DNA of 64,000 nt from NCBI GenBank assembly GCA_002025645.1, contig CP018783.1, positions 992,001-1,056,000 on the forward strand. Reading direction: 5' to 3'. This document shows, one piece after another, positions 51,987 to 61,083 of the stretch; within the stretch, counting starts at the first letter, position 1; the number at the start of each line of letters is the position of its first letter. A program made the translations under genes and the position numbers. The notes under the pieces were generated by a model that did no database searches, was not told where the DNA came from, and worked only from the letters and a program-made list of their open reading frames with translations. The DNA comes from Curtobacterium pusillum. GTDB taxonomy: Bacteria; Actinomycetota; Actinomycetes; Actinomycetales; Microbacteriaceae.

Positions 51987-53225
51987 ATGAACGCACGCAG
52001 CGTGGAGCGCGGCACGTCCCAACGGACCGTCGCCGTCGTGACCGAGAGCTTCCTGCCCACCCTCAACGGCGTGACCACCAGCGTCCTGGCGGTCCTCGAC
52101 CACCTGGAGCGCCGCGGCCACCGCGCGGTCGTGATCGCACCGGACACCCCGGGGCTCGCCCCGTTCCGCTCCCGGACCGCGGTCGAGCGCTACCGCTCGT
52201 TCGACGTCCACCGCGTGCCCGCGGTCGCGTACCGGCAGTTCCCGGTCGCACTCCCCCACCCCGTGCTCGACACGATCCTCGCCGCCTCCGGCGCCGATGT
52301 GCTCCACACCGCGAGTCCGTTCCTGTTGGGTGGGCGCGCGATCACGGCAGCCGGGAGGCTCGGCATCCCCTCCGTCGCCGTCTTCCAGACCGACGTGGCC
52401 GGGTTCGCCCGCCGCAACGGCCTGACCGCGACCGTCCCGCTGGTCAGGAAGATCCTGGGGCGCATCCACGCCGGCGCCTCGCTGACGCTCGCGCCGTCGA
52501 GCGCGACCGCCGCGATGCTCGCCGAGGACGGCGTTCCGCGCGTCGCGCGCTGGGGGCGCGGCGTCGACACGGAGCTGTTCCACCCGTCGCGCCGCCACTC
52601 GGGCCACGTCCGTGCGCTGCGACGGCGCATCGCGCCGGGCGGCGAGACGATCGTCGGCTACGTGGGGCGGCTGGCACCGGAGAAGGAGGTCGAGCGGCTC
52701 GCGGAGCTCGGCGGCATCCCGGGCGTCCGGATCGTGGTCGCAGGAGGGGGTCCCTCCAGGCCGGTCCTCGAACGACGGCTCCGCCACCTGGACGTGACCT
52801 TCACCGGCCCACTGCGCGGTGACGCGTTGGCGGACGCCTACGCGACCCTCGACCTGTTCGTGCACACCGGCCCCGCGGAGACCTTCGGACAGACCCTGCA
52901 GGAGGCGCACGCGAGCGGCCTGCCCGTGATCGCGCCGGCCTCCGGCGGACCGCTCGACCTCGTGGCACCCGGACTCGATGGCGAGCTGTACGACCCGGAC
53001 GTCCCGCAGGCGCTCCGCCGAGCGGTCCTCCGCCTGCTCCACGACCGCGCACTCGCGGACCGGATGGGCTCGGCGGGACGGCTCCGCGTCGAGGGCACGA
53101 CGTGGGAGTCGATCGGCGACCAGCTGCTCGACCACCACGACACGGCCCGCACGATCGGCGCGCCGCCAGCGACGACGCGGGGTGCACGGGCCGGGTGGCA
53201 CGAGAAGGTCAGCGCACGCGCATAG
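51987..53225 (+). CDS. GT4 alpha-mannosyltransferase-like (MgtA/PimB type)
   Basis: A 412-residue GT-B enzyme. It starts VAVVTESFLPTLNGVTTSVLAVLDHLERRGHRAVV, the pattern of GDP-mannose-dependent alpha-mannosyltransferases of actinobacteria. FARRNGLTATV, IVGYVGRLAPEKEVERLAEL and the donor-site EX7E in ETFGQTLQEAHASGLPVIAPASGGPLDLVAPG follow. ATG 51987 is taken; an ATG at 51975 (four residues longer) is equally possible, as neither has a clear ribosome-binding site. Beside manC, supplier of GDP-mannose. Lipid acceptor unknown. Confidence 0.8.
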   Translation: MNARSVERGTSQRTVAVVTESFLPTLNGVTTSVLAVLDHLERRGHRAVVIAPDTPGLAPFRSRTAVERYRSFDVHRVPAVAYRQFPVALPHPVLDTILAASGADVLHTASPFLLGGRAITAAGRLGIPSVAVFQTDVAGFARRNGLTATVPLVRKILGRIHAGASLTLAPSSATAAMLAEDGVPRVARWGRGVDTELFHPSRRHSGHVRALRRRIAPGGETIVGYVGRLAPEKEVERLAELGGIPGVRIVVAGGGPSRPVLERRLRHLDVTFTGPLRGDALADAYATLDLFVHTGPAETFGQTLQEAHASGLPVIAPASGGPLDLVAPGLDGELYDPDVPQALRRAVLRLLHDRALADRMGSAGRLRVEGTTWESIGDQLLDHHDTARTIGAPPATTRGARAGWHEKVSARA

Positions 53226-53260
53226 GATGGTCGTGTTCCGAACACGAACACGAACGGCAA

Positions 53261-53283
53261 GGGCTCGCCGATCGGGCGAGCCC
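53261..53283 (+). terminator. Hairpin between the mannosyltransferase and sdhC
   Basis: Nine-base arms (GGGCTCGCC / GGCGAGCCC) with a GATCG loop, 22 bases before sdhC. It may terminate the upstream gene or lie in the sdh leader. Confidence 0.45.
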
Positions 53284-53304
53284 GTCCTATGGGAGGACGA
53301 GCTC

Positions 53305-53754
53305 ATGGCCGAGCAGACCGGAGGGGGTACGGCGACCGCCGCACCCCAGGTGACGATCGAGGCGCCACGCGCTTCTCGGACACCGCAGGGAACGCTCTAC
53401 CGCGGGTCCACCGGCATGTGGTCCTGGGTCCTGCACCGCATCACCGGCGTCGCGATCTACTTCTTCCTGCTCGTGCACATCCTGGACACGGCGCTCGTGC
53501 GGCTCTCCCCCGAGGCCTACAACGCGGTCATCGGCACGTACAAGACGCCGATCATGAACCTCGGTGAGATCGCCCTCGTCATGGCCATCGTGTTCCACGC
53601 GTTCAACGGGCTCCGGATCATCCTCATCGACTTCTGGTCGAAGGGCCCCAAGTACCAGCGGGCCATGTTCTGGATCGTGATCGTCCTCTGGGCGATCGCC
53701 ATCGCGGGCTTCCTGCCGCGCCAGCTCATGAACCTCGTCGCCGACTTCAACTAA
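53305..53754 (+). CDS. sdhC: Succinate dehydrogenase cytochrome b556 subunit
   Basis: Membrane anchor of complex II. 149 residues, three TM helices after a 50-residue soluble head; MWSWVLHRITGVAIYFFLLVHILDTALV carries the heme-ligand region (His pair), then VFHAFNGLRIILIDFW. ATG 53305 follows GGAGGACG. First gene of sdhCDAB. Confidence 0.93.
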   Translation: MAEQTGGGTATAAPQVTIEAPRASRTPQGTLYRGSTGMWSWVLHRITGVAIYFFLLVHILDTALVRLSPEAYNAVIGTYKTPIMNLGEIALVMAIVFHAFNGLRIILIDFWSKGPKYQRAMFWIVIVLWAIAIAGFLPRQLMNLVADFN

Positions 53755-53766
53755 GGGGGCACACCG

Positions 53767-54213
53767 ATGACCACGCAGACCATCGAGCCCCCGCGCTCGG
53801 CAGCAGCAGCCCGCCGCACCACCAACTGGGAGAAGTGGGGCTGGATCTACATGCGCGGCTCGGGCGTCCTGCTCGTCGTGCTGATCTTCGGGCACCTCTT
53901 CGTCAACATGGTGGCGGGCGAGGGCGTCAAGCAGATCGACTTCGCGTTCGTCGCCGGCAAGTGGGCGTCGCCGTTCTGGCAGGTGTGGGACTCGCTCATG
54001 CTCGTCCTCGCGCTGATCCACGGCTCGAACGGCATGCGGACGATCGTCAACGACTACGTGTCGAAGCCGGGCATCCGGAAGACGCTGCTCGTCGCCATCC
54101 TCATCGCGTGCGTCGTGCTCATCGTCCTCGGCCTGCTCGTGTGCTGGACGTTCGACCCGTGCCCCGCGGGCGCAGCCGCCGCGGACCTCCCGTCCTTCTG
54201 CCCGGCGCAGTAG
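53767..54213 (+). CDS. sdhD: Succinate dehydrogenase hydrophobic anchor subunit
   Basis: Second anchor subunit, 148 residues with three TM helices; [13 protein letters not shown] and [18 protein letters not shown] hold the quinone/heme site His residues. ATG 53767, 12 bases after sdhC. The Cys-rich tail ([17 protein letters not shown]) is unusual for SdhD. Confidence 0.9.
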   Translation: MTTQTIEPPRSAAAARRTTNWEKWGWIYMRGSGVLLVVLIFGHLFVNMVAGEGVKQIDFAFVAGKWASPFWQVWDSLMLVLALIHGSNGMRTIVNDYVSKPGIRKTLLVAILIACVVLIVLGLLVCWTFDPCPAGAAAADLPSFCPAQ

Positions 54214-54262
54214 CACCACCCCCGCTACCGACCGCCTTCCCACCGTCTACGGAAAGACCCCT

Positions 54263-56056
54263 GTGACCGAGACCACCGTGCACCACCACCAGTTCGACAT
54301 CGTCATCATCGGAGCGGGCGGTGCCGGCATGCGTGCCGCCATCGAAGCCGGCCCGAAGGCGAAGACGGCCGTCATCTCGAAGCTGTACCCGACGCGCTCG
54401 CACACCGGTGCGGCGCAGGGCGGCATGGCGGCGGCGCTCGCGAACGTCGAAGAGGACTCGTGGGAGTGGCACACCTTCGACACGATCAAGGGCGGCGACT
54501 ACCTGGTCGACCAGGACGCCGCCGAGATCCTGGCGAAGGAGGCGATCGACGCGGTCATCGACCTCGAGAACATGGGTCTGCCGTTCAACCGCACGCCCGA
54601 GGGCAAGATCGACCAGCGGCGCTTCGGCGGCCACACCCGCGACCACGGCAAGTCCCCGGTCCGCCGGGCCTGCTACGCCGCGGACCGCACGGGCCACATG
54701 ATCCTGCAGACGCTGTTCCAGAACTGCGTGAAGCTCGGCGTGAACTTCTTCAACGAGTTCTACGCGCTCGACCTCATCATGGTCGACGTCGTCGGCGAGG
54801 ACGGCGTCACCCGCAAGCAGCCGGCCGGCGTCGTCGCCTTCGAGCTCGCGACCGGCGAACTGCACGTCTTCCACGCCAAGGCGATGATCTTCGCCACCGG
54901 CGGCTTCGGCAAGATGTACAAGACGACCTCGAACGCGCACACCCTGACCGGCGACGGTGTCGGCATCGTGTGGCGCACCGGCCTGCCGCTCGAGGACATG
55001 GAGTTCTTCCAGTTCCACCCGACCGGGCTCGCCGGCCTCGGCATCCTGCTCACCGAGGGTGCCCGTGGCGAGGGCGCGATCCTCCGCAACGCCTCGGGAG
55101 AGCGGTTCATGGAGCGCTACGCACCGACCATCAAGGACCTCGCGCCGCGTGACATCGTCGCCCGCTGCATGGTGCAAGAGGTGGCCGAGGGCCGCGGCGC
55201 CGGACCGAACAAGGACTACGTGCTGCTCGACTGCACGCACCTCGGAGCAGAGGTCCTCGAGACCAAGCTCCCCGACATCACCGAGTTCGCCCGCACCTAC
55301 CTCGGCGTGGACCCCGTCGTCGAGCCGGTCCCGGTTATGCCGACCGCGCACTACGCGATGGGTGGCATCCCGACGAACACCGATGCCGAGGTCCTGTACG
55401 ACAACACCACCGTCGTGCCCGGCCTGTACGCCGCCGGCGAGTGCGCCTGCGTCTCCGTGCACGGCTCGAACCGCCTCGGTACGAACTCCCTGCTCGACAT
55501 CAACGTCTTCGGCAAGCGCTCCGGCAACAACGCCGCCGAGTGGGTCAAGACCGCCGAGTTCCTGCCCCTCCCCGAGGACCCGGCCGCCGGCGTCCGCGAC
55601 ATGCTCGCGCAGCTCCGCGCCTCGACCGGCACCGAGCGCGTCGCCGCCCTGCGCAAGGAGCTGCAGGACGAGATGGACAAGAACGCGCAGGTGTTCCGCA
55701 CCGACGAGTCGCTGGCCCGTGTCACGGAGACGATCCACGAGCTCCGCAACCGCTTCCTGCAGGTGTCCGTGCAGGACAAGGGCAAGCGGTTCAACACCGA
55801 CCTGCTCGAGGCCGTCGAACTCGGCTTCCTGCTGGACCTCGCCGAAGTCGTCGTGTACTCCGCCCGGAACCGCAAGGAGTCCCGCGGTGGCCACATGCGC
55901 GACGACTACCCGAAGCGCGACGACGAGAACTACATGCAGCACACCATGGCGTACCTGACGGGCGATCCGCACTCGTCACTCGCCGACGACCACATCAGCC
56001 TCGACTGGAAACCAGTCGTCGTGACGCGGTACCAGCCGATGGAGAGGAAGTACTGA
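54263..56056 (+). CDS. sdhA: Succinate dehydrogenase flavoprotein subunit
   Basis: Catalytic subunit that oxidises succinate to fumarate with covalent FAD. 597 residues: [18 protein letters not shown], the flavinylated-His region [58 protein letters not shown] and the C-terminal [23 protein letters not shown] 54263 with GGAAAGA upstream. It ends one base before sdhB. Confidence 0.97.
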   Translation: MTETTVHHHQFDIVIIGAGGAGMRAAIEAGPKAKTAVISKLYPTRSHTGAAQGGMAAALANVEEDSWEWHTFDTIKGGDYLVDQDAAEILAKEAIDAVIDLENMGLPFNRTPEGKIDQRRFGGHTRDHGKSPVRRACYAADRTGHMILQTLFQNCVKLGVNFFNEFYALDLIMVDVVGEDGVTRKQPAGVVAFELATGELHVFHAKAMIFATGGFGKMYKTTSNAHTLTGDGVGIVWRTGLPLEDMEFFQFHPTGLAGLGILLTEGARGEGAILRNASGERFMERYAPTIKDLAPRDIVARCMVQEVAEGRGAGPNKDYVLLDCTHLGAEVLETKLPDITEFARTYLGVDPVVEPVPVMPTAHYAMGGIPTNTDAEVLYDNTTVVPGLYAAGECACVSVHGSNRLGTNSLLDINVFGKRSGNNAAEWVKTAEFLPLPEDPAAGVRDMLAQLRASTGTERVAALRKELQDEMDKNAQVFRTDESLARVTETIHELRNRFLQVSVQDKGKRFNTDLLEAVELGFLLDLAEVVVYSARNRKESRGGHMRDDYPKRDDENYMQHTMAYLTGDPHSSLADDHISLDWKPVVVTRYQPMERKY

Positions 56057-56057
56057 G

Positions 56058-56831
56058 ATGACCGACACCCTGGTCTCCGACGCACCCCGTACCGACACGG
56101 TGCAGGACGCCCCTCCCGGTTCGTTCCCCGTCACCCTGATCATCCGGCGCTTCGACCCGGACGTCGACGACGAGCCGCGCTGGCAGGACTTCGACGTCAT
56201 GATGCTGCCGACCGACCGCATCCTCGACGCCCTGCACAAGATCAAGTGGGACCAGGACGGCTCGCTGACCTTCCGACGCTCCTGCGCGCACGGCGTGTGC
56301 GGGTCCGACGCGATGCGCATCAACGGCCGCAACCGGCTCGCGTGCAAGACCCTGATCAAGGACCTCGACGTGTCGAAGCCGATCTACGTCGAGGCGATCA
56401 AGGGCCTGCCGCTCGAGAAGGACCTCGTCGTCGACATGGAGCCCTTCTTCAAGTCCTTCCGCGAGGTCCAGCCGTTCCTGCAGGCGAACTCCACGCCGGA
56501 GAAGGGCAAGGAGCGCGTGCAGTCCGTCGCCGACCGCGCCCGCTTCGACGACACCACGAAGTGCATCCTCTGCGCCGCGTGCACGTCGTCCTGCCCGGTG
56601 TTCTGGACGGACGGCCAGTACTTCGGCCCGGCCGCGATCGTCAACGCGCACCGCTTCATCTTCGACTCGCGTGACGACGCCGCCGACGTGCGTCTCGACA
56701 TCCTCAACGACAAGGAGGGCGTCTGGCGCTGCCGCACGACCTTCAACTGCACCGACGCCTGCCCCCGCGGCATCCAGGTCACGAAGGCCATCTCGGAGGT
56801 CAAGCAGGCCCTGATGCGCGGCAAGGCCTGA
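56058..56831 (+). CDS. sdhB: Succinate dehydrogenase iron-sulfur subunit
   Basis: Carries electrons from SdhA to quinone. 257 residues with the [2Fe-2S] site RRSCAHGVCGSDAM, [4Fe-4S]/[3Fe-4S] Cys groups in CILCAACTSSCPVFW and CTDACPRGIQV. ATG 56058 after GAGAGGAAG at the sdhA end. Confidence 0.97.
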   Translation: MTDTLVSDAPRTDTVQDAPPGSFPVTLIIRRFDPDVDDEPRWQDFDVMMLPTDRILDALHKIKWDQDGSLTFRRSCAHGVCGSDAMRINGRNRLACKTLIKDLDVSKPIYVEAIKGLPLEKDLVVDMEPFFKSFREVQPFLQANSTPEKGKERVQSVADRARFDDTTKCILCAACTSSCPVFWTDGQYFGPAAIVNAHRFIFDSRDDAADVRLDILNDKEGVWRCRTTFNCTDACPRGIQVTKAISEVKQALMRGKA

Positions 56832-56880
56832 CACCGGCCGACGCTCGGCATCGTCCAAGGCTCGGCAAAGACACCACCGA

Positions 56881-56886
56881 TAGGCT
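56881..56886 (+). promoter_or_regulatory. -10 box of leaderless promoter for the TNT-like protein gene at 56894
   Basis: TAGGCT, 7 bases before the ATG at 56894, independent of the sdh operon. Confidence 0.4.
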
Positions 56887-56893
56887 CCGCTCC

Positions 56894-57535
56894 ATGACGT
56901 TCGCGGACACCCGCCCCATCCTCGACCAGCTCGGCTACACGATCCGCTACGTGCAGCTCCCCGGCGAGACCCTGCACGAGCCGCCCGTCGAGGGTGCGCT
57001 CCGCATCGTGCCAGCGCAGCACGACGAGTTCGCGCTCGAGGTCGTCGACTACGGCACCGCCCGTCGTCTCGCGACCGCGCGGGGCGAAGAGGACGCGGTC
57101 GAGATGCTGCGGCGGTTCCTGAACCGTCCGTTCCCGGCGCCGCGCGACATCCCCCGCTACGAGCTCGACGGGCTCCGCGACCGTGCGGCGTCCACGTACC
57201 CGCAGCTCGCGCAGCAGGTCGCGCAGGCCGGCGAGCAGGGGCTCACCATCCAGATCCCGGCCGGTGTCCCGGTGGACCGCATCGGCGGCCCCGACGGCTA
57301 CCTGCTGCACCCGCTCGACACACCGGCACCGCAGCGTTCGCTGCCGCCGCACGTCGCCCAGGCGCCCGAGACGCACCGCTACCTGGTGGAGCGGCCGTTC
57401 CTGGTGACGGTGCGGTTCGTGCAGCCCTGGTTCGACCAGCCCGGAGGCGCTCTCCGGTTCCAGACGGCGGATCCGTCCGTCACGGTGCGGGACCTCGTCG
57501 TGGACGGCTCGCTCTCCCGCCTCCGGGTGGTCTGA
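56894..57535 (+). CDS. Protein with N-terminal domain of unknown function fused to a TNT-like domain lacking the conserved Gln
   Basis: 213 residues, no signal peptide or secretion head. Residues 1-95 form a compact domain (LGYTIRYVQLPGETLHEPPVEGALRIVP, then FALEVVDYGTARRL). Residues 120-213 match the TNT NAD-glycohydrolase pattern: VPVDRIGGPDGYLLHPL, PQRSLPP and QPWFDQPGGALRF. The usual PGGGxQ motif of active TNT toxins reads PGGALR here, with Arg 188 at the conserved Gln position (Gln822 of M. tuberculosis CpnT). A paralogue with the same architecture lies at 61701. I infer a non-catalytic, decoy- or immunity-like role. Ends before a strong terminator. Confidence 0.65.
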   Translation: MTFADTRPILDQLGYTIRYVQLPGETLHEPPVEGALRIVPAQHDEFALEVVDYGTARRLATARGEEDAVEMLRRFLNRPFPAPRDIPRYELDGLRDRAASTYPQLAQQVAQAGEQGLTIQIPAGVPVDRIGGPDGYLLHPLDTPAPQRSLPPHVAQAPETHRYLVERPFLVTVRFVQPWFDQPGGALRFQTADPSVTVRDLVVDGSLSRLRVV

Positions 57536-57560
57536 CGCCGGTCGCTGCGCGACACCCCAT

Positions 57561-57606
57561 CACGACGAAGCGGCCCTCCCCGGACGGGGAGGGCCGCTTC
57601 GTCGTG
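57561..57606. terminator. Strong bidirectional terminator
   Basis: Perfect 21-base arms around a GGAC loop, between the convergent TNT-like gene and the first DUF805 gene. Confidence 0.9.
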
Positions 57607-57611
57607 GTGCT

Positions 57612-58244
57612 TCAGCCCAGGTCGGGACGGTCGTACTGCGCACCGGCCGGGTTGGGACCGAGGCAGCCGAACACGATGGCGACGATGCCGACGAACATCG
57701 CGATGATCCACAGCGGACCGGCGAGGTTGGCGTCGTGCACGCGGCGCCACCCGAGCGCGATGTTCGGGACGAGCGTGCCGAGCACCCAGATGCCGTAGAG
57801 CGCCAGCAACAGGAAGATCCACACGGGCGGCGCACCCTCGCTGTGGGTGTAGCCGTACTCGTCAGTGACCTGGGTGGAGGCACTCCATCCGATGATCCCG
57901 GCGATGAACCCGCCGTAGAGCACGATCGTCACGATCGCGTTGGCGAGGATCCAGTACCAGTACTCACTGCGGCTGGCACGACCGTCGAACCGGGCGTACT
58001 TCTTGAAGAAGCGGGTGAAGGCGTCGAGGAACCCGATGCCGTACCAGGGCGCCCACAGCGGCGGCGTGCCGTCGGGGCCGACCGGGATCGGCGGGCCGTA
58101 CTGCGGGTACGGCTGGGCGTAGGGCTGCTGGCCGTACTGCTGCTGGCCGTACGGTTGCTGTCCGTACTGCTGGGGCTGGCCGTACGGCTGCTGGGGCTGG
58201 TCGCCTTCCGGCTGCCCCCACTGGGGTGTCCCGTCGTTGGTCAT
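57612..58244 (-). CDS. DUF805 membrane protein with Gln/Tyr/Gly-rich head
   Basis: 210 residues. The first 65 residues are low-complexity (QPYGQQQYGQQPY repeats), followed by PLWAPWYGIGFLDAFTRFFKKYARFDGRASRSEYWYW, the DUF805 signature, and four TM helices. WRRVHDANLAGPLWII is the family tail motif. DUF805 proteins are inner membrane proteins without known role. ATG 58244 overlaps the stop of the next DUF805 gene by 4 bases. Confidence 0.85.
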   Translation of the reverse strand: MTNDGTPQWGQPEGDQPQQPYGQPQQYGQQPYGQQQYGQQPYAQPYPQYGPPIPVGPDGTPPLWAPWYGIGFLDAFTRFFKKYARFDGRASRSEYWYWILANAIVTIVLYGGFIAGIIGWSASTQVTDEYGYTHSEGAPPVWIFLLLALYGIWVLGTLVPNIALGWRRVHDANLAGPLWIIAMFVGIVAIVFGCLGPNPAGAQYDRPDLG

Positions 58245-58753
58245 CGGGCGCCCTCCGGCTGGTCGAACCGGGCGCCCTCGGGGTTCGACGGCAGGAGTCC
58301 GAACACGAGCCCGACGATGTTCACGAAGATCGCGATGATCCACAGCGCGCCGGAGAGGTTCGCGTCGTGCAGCCGACGCCAACCGAGCGCGAGGCTGGGC
58401 ACCAGGACCGCGAGCCCCCAGAGGATCGAGATCACGACCGCGATCCAGTACAGCCCGCTGAACGAGCCGGTGGTCTGCCCCGTGGACGAGTCGACCTGGA
58501 TGTCGGACGTCACGACGCCGATCACCGCGATGATGGACAGGACGAACGCCACGATGACGTTCGCCAGGTACCACCACCAGAACTCGCTCCGGCTCGCACG
58601 ACCACTGAAGGTCGCGTACTTCTTGAAGAACCGCGAGATCGCTCCGCCGAACGAGATGCCGTAGTACGGCGCCCAGAGCGGCGGCTCACCCCCGGGTCCG
58701 GTCGGTGCTGGCTGCTGCCCGTACGGGTTCTGCGGCGGGTACTGGTCACTCAC
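58241..58753 (-). CDS. DUF805 membrane protein
   Basis: 170 residues with the same plan: a short QYPPQNPYGQQP head, PLWAPYYGISFGGAISRFFKKYATFSGRASRSEFWWW, then four TM helices and WRRLHDANLSGALWII. GTG 58753; the open frame upstream is shadow. Coupled (ATGA overlap) to the downstream paralogue, hence a recent tandem pair. Confidence 0.85.
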   Translation of the reverse strand: MSDQYPPQNPYGQQPAPTGPGGEPPLWAPYYGISFGGAISRFFKKYATFSGRASRSEFWWWYLANVIVAFVLSIIAVIGVVTSDIQVDSSTGQTTGSFSGLYWIAVVISILWGLAVLVPSLALGWRRLHDANLSGALWIIAIFVNIVGLVFGLLPSNPEGARFDQPEGAR

Positions 58754-58807
58754 GGGGTCCCCCTGTGTGTCGGCTGACGGTGTCGGCTCAGATTCAACCA
58801 GAACGAC

Positions 58808-58840
58808 GACACCCCCGTCAGTTCGTGACGGGGGTGTCGA
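58808..58840 (-). terminator. Hairpin after the third DUF805 gene
   Basis: Perfect 14-base arms (CGACACCCCCGTCA / complement) around GTTCG, between the third and second DUF805 genes; separates their transcripts. Confidence 0.8.
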
Positions 58841-58857
58841 GCGGACGAGGCGAGCGG

Positions 58858-59421
58858 TCAGCCGCGATCGGGCCGGTCGTACTGCTGGCCCTGCGGAACG
58901 GTGCCGATCAGGCCGACGATGAGCGAGAACAGCACCCCGATCGGCGGGATGATGAAGAACAGCGCGAAGTACCCGCTGAGGTTCACGTCGTGCAGCCGGC
59001 GAACGGTCAGGGCGATGAACCCGACGAAGGTGGCAAGACCCCAGAGCCGGACGAGCTGGCTCGACCAGTCGTGCGCGAAGGGAAGCACGCCGAACACCGA
59101 TCCGACGATGCCGACCGCCACGGACCCGATCACGTACCACAGCGCCCAGAACCAGTACTCGCTCTTGCTCGCGCGGCCGTCGAACCGGACGTACTTCTTC
59201 CAGAAGCGCAGGAACGCCTGCGTGAACGGGATCCCGTACCAGGGCGCCCAGAGCGGCGGCGGTCCCTGCTGCTGCCCGTTCGGCGTCGGAGCACCGTAGG
59301 GGTTCTGCGCGCCGTACGGCTGCTGCCCGTAGGGCTGCTGGCCGTACGGCTGCTGACCGTAGGGCTGCTGCCCGTACGGGTCCTGGTTCTGGCCGTACGG
59401 CGGCGGGTACTGGTTGCTCAC
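58858..59421 (-). CDS. DUF805 membrane protein with PYGQQ repeats
   Basis: 187 residues. Residues 14-40 consist of tandem PYGQQ units; PLWAPWYGIPFTQAFLRFWKKYVRFDGRASKSEYWFW and RRLHDVNLSGYF mark the DUF805 core with four TM helices. GTG 59421 with GGAAGGA 9 bases upstream. Third member of the tandem cluster, with its own terminator. Gln/Tyr-rich heads may mediate self-association. Confidence 0.85.
   Translation of the reverse strand: MSNQYPPPYGQNQDPYGQQPYGQQPYGQQPYGQQPYGAQNPYGAPTPNGQQQGPPPLWAPWYGIPFTQAFLRFWKKYVRFDGRASKSEYWFWALWYVIGSVAVGIVGSVFGVLPFAHDWSSQLVRLWGLATFVGFIALTVRRLHDVNLSGYFALFFIIPPIGVLFSLIVGLIGTVPQGQQYDRPDRG
59311..59385 (-). repeat. Five 15-bp coding repeats (PYGQQ)
   Basis: Five consecutive 15-base units with a GCCGTACGGCTGCTG consensus on the plus strand, encoding PYGQQ on the minus strand. 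A slippage-prone microsatellite within the DUF805 gene. Confidence 0.85.
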
Positions 59422-59543
59422 GAGTTCGATCCTTCCGGCTGCCTGTCGGCGCCCACGCTCTTGGTGCACACGCTGTCGATGCACACAGAGTCAAGCACGT
59501 CCACGCCCGCGAGCGCGTCACCCCAGCGGAGGACCCGGCCCGG

Positions 59544-60476
59544 TCAGGGGATGAGCGCGAGCTTGCCACCGGGGTGCTGCGACTCCAGCAGCTCGGCTGC
59601 CGCCTTGGCCTCGGCGAGCGGGAAGGTCCGCGCGACGGGCACCTCGAGCTCGCCCGCTCCCGCGAGGTCGATCAGGCGCTGCCGCACCGAATCCCGGAAC
59701 GCCTTGCTCTCCGGCTGCCCGCCGCCTACAGCCGGGAAGCCGTCGCGCGCCGCTCGACCCTGCGCAGCGATCGTCACGATGCGGCCGCGGTCCGCGACCA
59801 ACGCGAGCGAGACGTCGACGGCCTCGTCGGTCCCGACGCAGTCCAGTGCCACGTCGACACCGGACGGTGCGAGTTCACGGATCCGCGCCTCCAGGCCGTC
59901 GCCGTACGCGACCCACTCGCCACCGAAGCGTCTGACGGTGTCGGCGTTGCGCTCCGAGGCGGTCCCGATGACCCGCGCGCCGAGCGGGCGGAGCAGCTGG
60001 AGGAGGCTGACCCCGACCGCACCGGATGCGCCGTGGACGACGACCGTGTCGCGCCCCTCGGCGCGCGTCACGCGGATCATGTCGGCCGCCGTGGCGGCGG
60101 CGAGCAGGAGGTTCGCCGCCTCGGGGAAGCCGAGCGTGGCGGGCTTCGCGAAGACGTCCGCAGCGGGGACCGTGATCCGTTCCGCCCATCCGCCGGCGAC
60201 GCGGAAGGCGAGGACCTCGTCGCCGACGGCTCCCCCGCCGGAGGCGATCTCGGTGTCCGGGCCGACGGCGCTGAGGACCCCGGCGACCTCGTAGCCGACG
60301 GCGATCGGCAGGTCGGACGGGTTCCCCTGCCGGGTGTGCTTCGTGTCTGCGGGGTTCATGCCGGCGGCGCGGACGTCGATCGTGACCTCGCCCGGGCCGG
60401 GCGCGGGGACCTCGGCGTCGACGTACTCGAGGACTTCGCTGCCACCGAACCGCGGGGCCACCCAGTGCTTCGTCAT
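59544..60476 (-). CDS. NAD(P)H:quinone oxidoreductase-like (zinc-free MDR) protein
   Basis: 310-residue medium-chain dehydrogenase/reductase. GroES-like part: EVPAPGPGEVTIDVRAAGMNPADTKHTRQ; Rossmann part VVHGASGAVGVSLLQLLRPLGARVIGTAS, then ALDCVGTDEAVDVSLALVADRGRIVTI. Zinc ligands of alcohol dehydrogenases are missing, so it is a Qor-type enzyme; substrate unknown. ATG 60476 with TAGCGT 7 bases upstream. Divergent from the gene at 60508 with 31 bases between. Confidence 0.88.
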   Translation of the reverse strand: MTKHWVAPRFGGSEVLEYVDAEVPAPGPGEVTIDVRAAGMNPADTKHTRQGNPSDLPIAVGYEVAGVLSAVGPDTEIASGGGAVGDEVLAFRVAGGWAERITVPAADVFAKPATLGFPEAANLLLAAATAADMIRVTRAEGRDTVVVHGASGAVGVSLLQLLRPLGARVIGTASERNADTVRRFGGEWVAYGDGLEARIRELAPSGVDVALDCVGTDEAVDVSLALVADRGRIVTIAAQGRAARDGFPAVGGGQPESKAFRDSVRQRLIDLAGAGELEVPVARTFPLAEAKAAAELLESQHPGGKLALIP

Positions 60477-60483
60477 GCGGTGG

Positions 60484-60489
60484 ACGCTA
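60484..60489 (-). promoter_or_regulatory. -10 box of leaderless oxidoreductase promoter
   Basis: TAGCGT on the minus strand, 7 bases before the oxidoreductase ATG. Confidence 0.45.
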
Positions 60490-60495
60490 CGCCGG

Positions 60496-60501
60496 TAGCC
60501 T
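60496..60501 (+). promoter_or_regulatory. -10 box of leaderless promoter for the gene at 60508
   Basis: TAGCCT, 6 bases before the GTG at 60508. It sits in the same 31-base gap as the divergent oxidoreductase promoter. Confidence 0.5.
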
Positions 60502-60507
60502 GCTGCC

Positions 60508-61083
60508 GTGACGAGCCACGAGCAACCGACGAGTCGTGCCGACGCGTTCCGCGCACGTGCCGCCGAGGGCTTGGCCCTGGTCCTCTTCGAGGGTCCGGGC
60601 AGCCACGCCGACGCGATCGTCGTCGACCGGCTCGACGACGGCCGGTTCCGCGTCGTGTCGACCGACGAGCGTGCGTCCGTGTGGGCCGGGAGCATCCGGA
60701 TCTACCCCGCGGACGCTGAGTCGTCGGCGCTCGACGATGCCCTCACCCGGGCTCGTGCTGATCGTCGTGCCCGAGACGGTTTGCGCCGCCGTGAGGACGA
60801 GGCCGTCGCCACGTGGCGTGCAGCAGGTGGGGACGCCTGGGTGCGCAGCGAGACGGGGCTGTGGCTCAAGGGTGTCCACCACCCGGCGGGTCCGCGCTGG
60901 CAGGTGTTCCGACGACGTGAGGACTGGGGCTCGGAACGGGGGAACTCGCTGGGGTACGTCGCCCACACGCCTCGTGGCTACCTCGCGATCCCGCTGACCG
61001 GGTTCCCCGGCCCGGCGCACGCAACGTCCGCCGAGGCAGAACTCGCCCTCGAAGCGCTGGACCAGTCGGCTGCTGGCGTGTGA
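60508..61083 (+). CDS. Protein of unknown function in the TNT cluster
   Basis: 191 residues, no signal peptide or TM helix, and no family that I recognise. Two halves: residues 1-80 (DAIVVDRLDDGRFRVVSTDERA) and 100-180 (AWVRSETGLWLKGVHHPAGPRWQVFR, GYVAHTPRGYLAIPLTG), with a charged Arg-rich linker between. The adjoining 600 bp contains decayed DNA with a fragment related to its 3' end, so the gene was probably duplicated. Position beside TNT genes suggests immunity or accessory function; not shown by sequence. Confidence 0.6.
   Translation: MTSHEQPTSRADAFRARAAEGLALVLFEGPGSHADAIVVDRLDDGRFRVVSTDERASVWAGSIRIYPADAESSALDDALTRARADRRARDGLRRREDEAVATWRAAGGDAWVRSETGLWLKGVHHPAGPRWQVFRRREDWGSERGNSLGYVAHTPRGYLAIPLTGFPGPAHATSAEAELALEALDQSAAGV

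Noticed and set aside
52740..52770. CCTCCAGGCC motif inside the mannosyltransferase gene
   Set aside because: Only a 10-base match without the palindromic partner; chance in GC-rich coding DNA. The same holds near 59885 and 62942.
59300..59400. Short repeats resembling a CRISPR array
   Set aside because: 15-base units are in-frame PYGQQ codons with no spacers.
59544..60476. Zinc alcohol dehydrogenase
   Set aside because: Zinc-ligand residues are absent, so a Qor-type zinc-free reductase is preferred.
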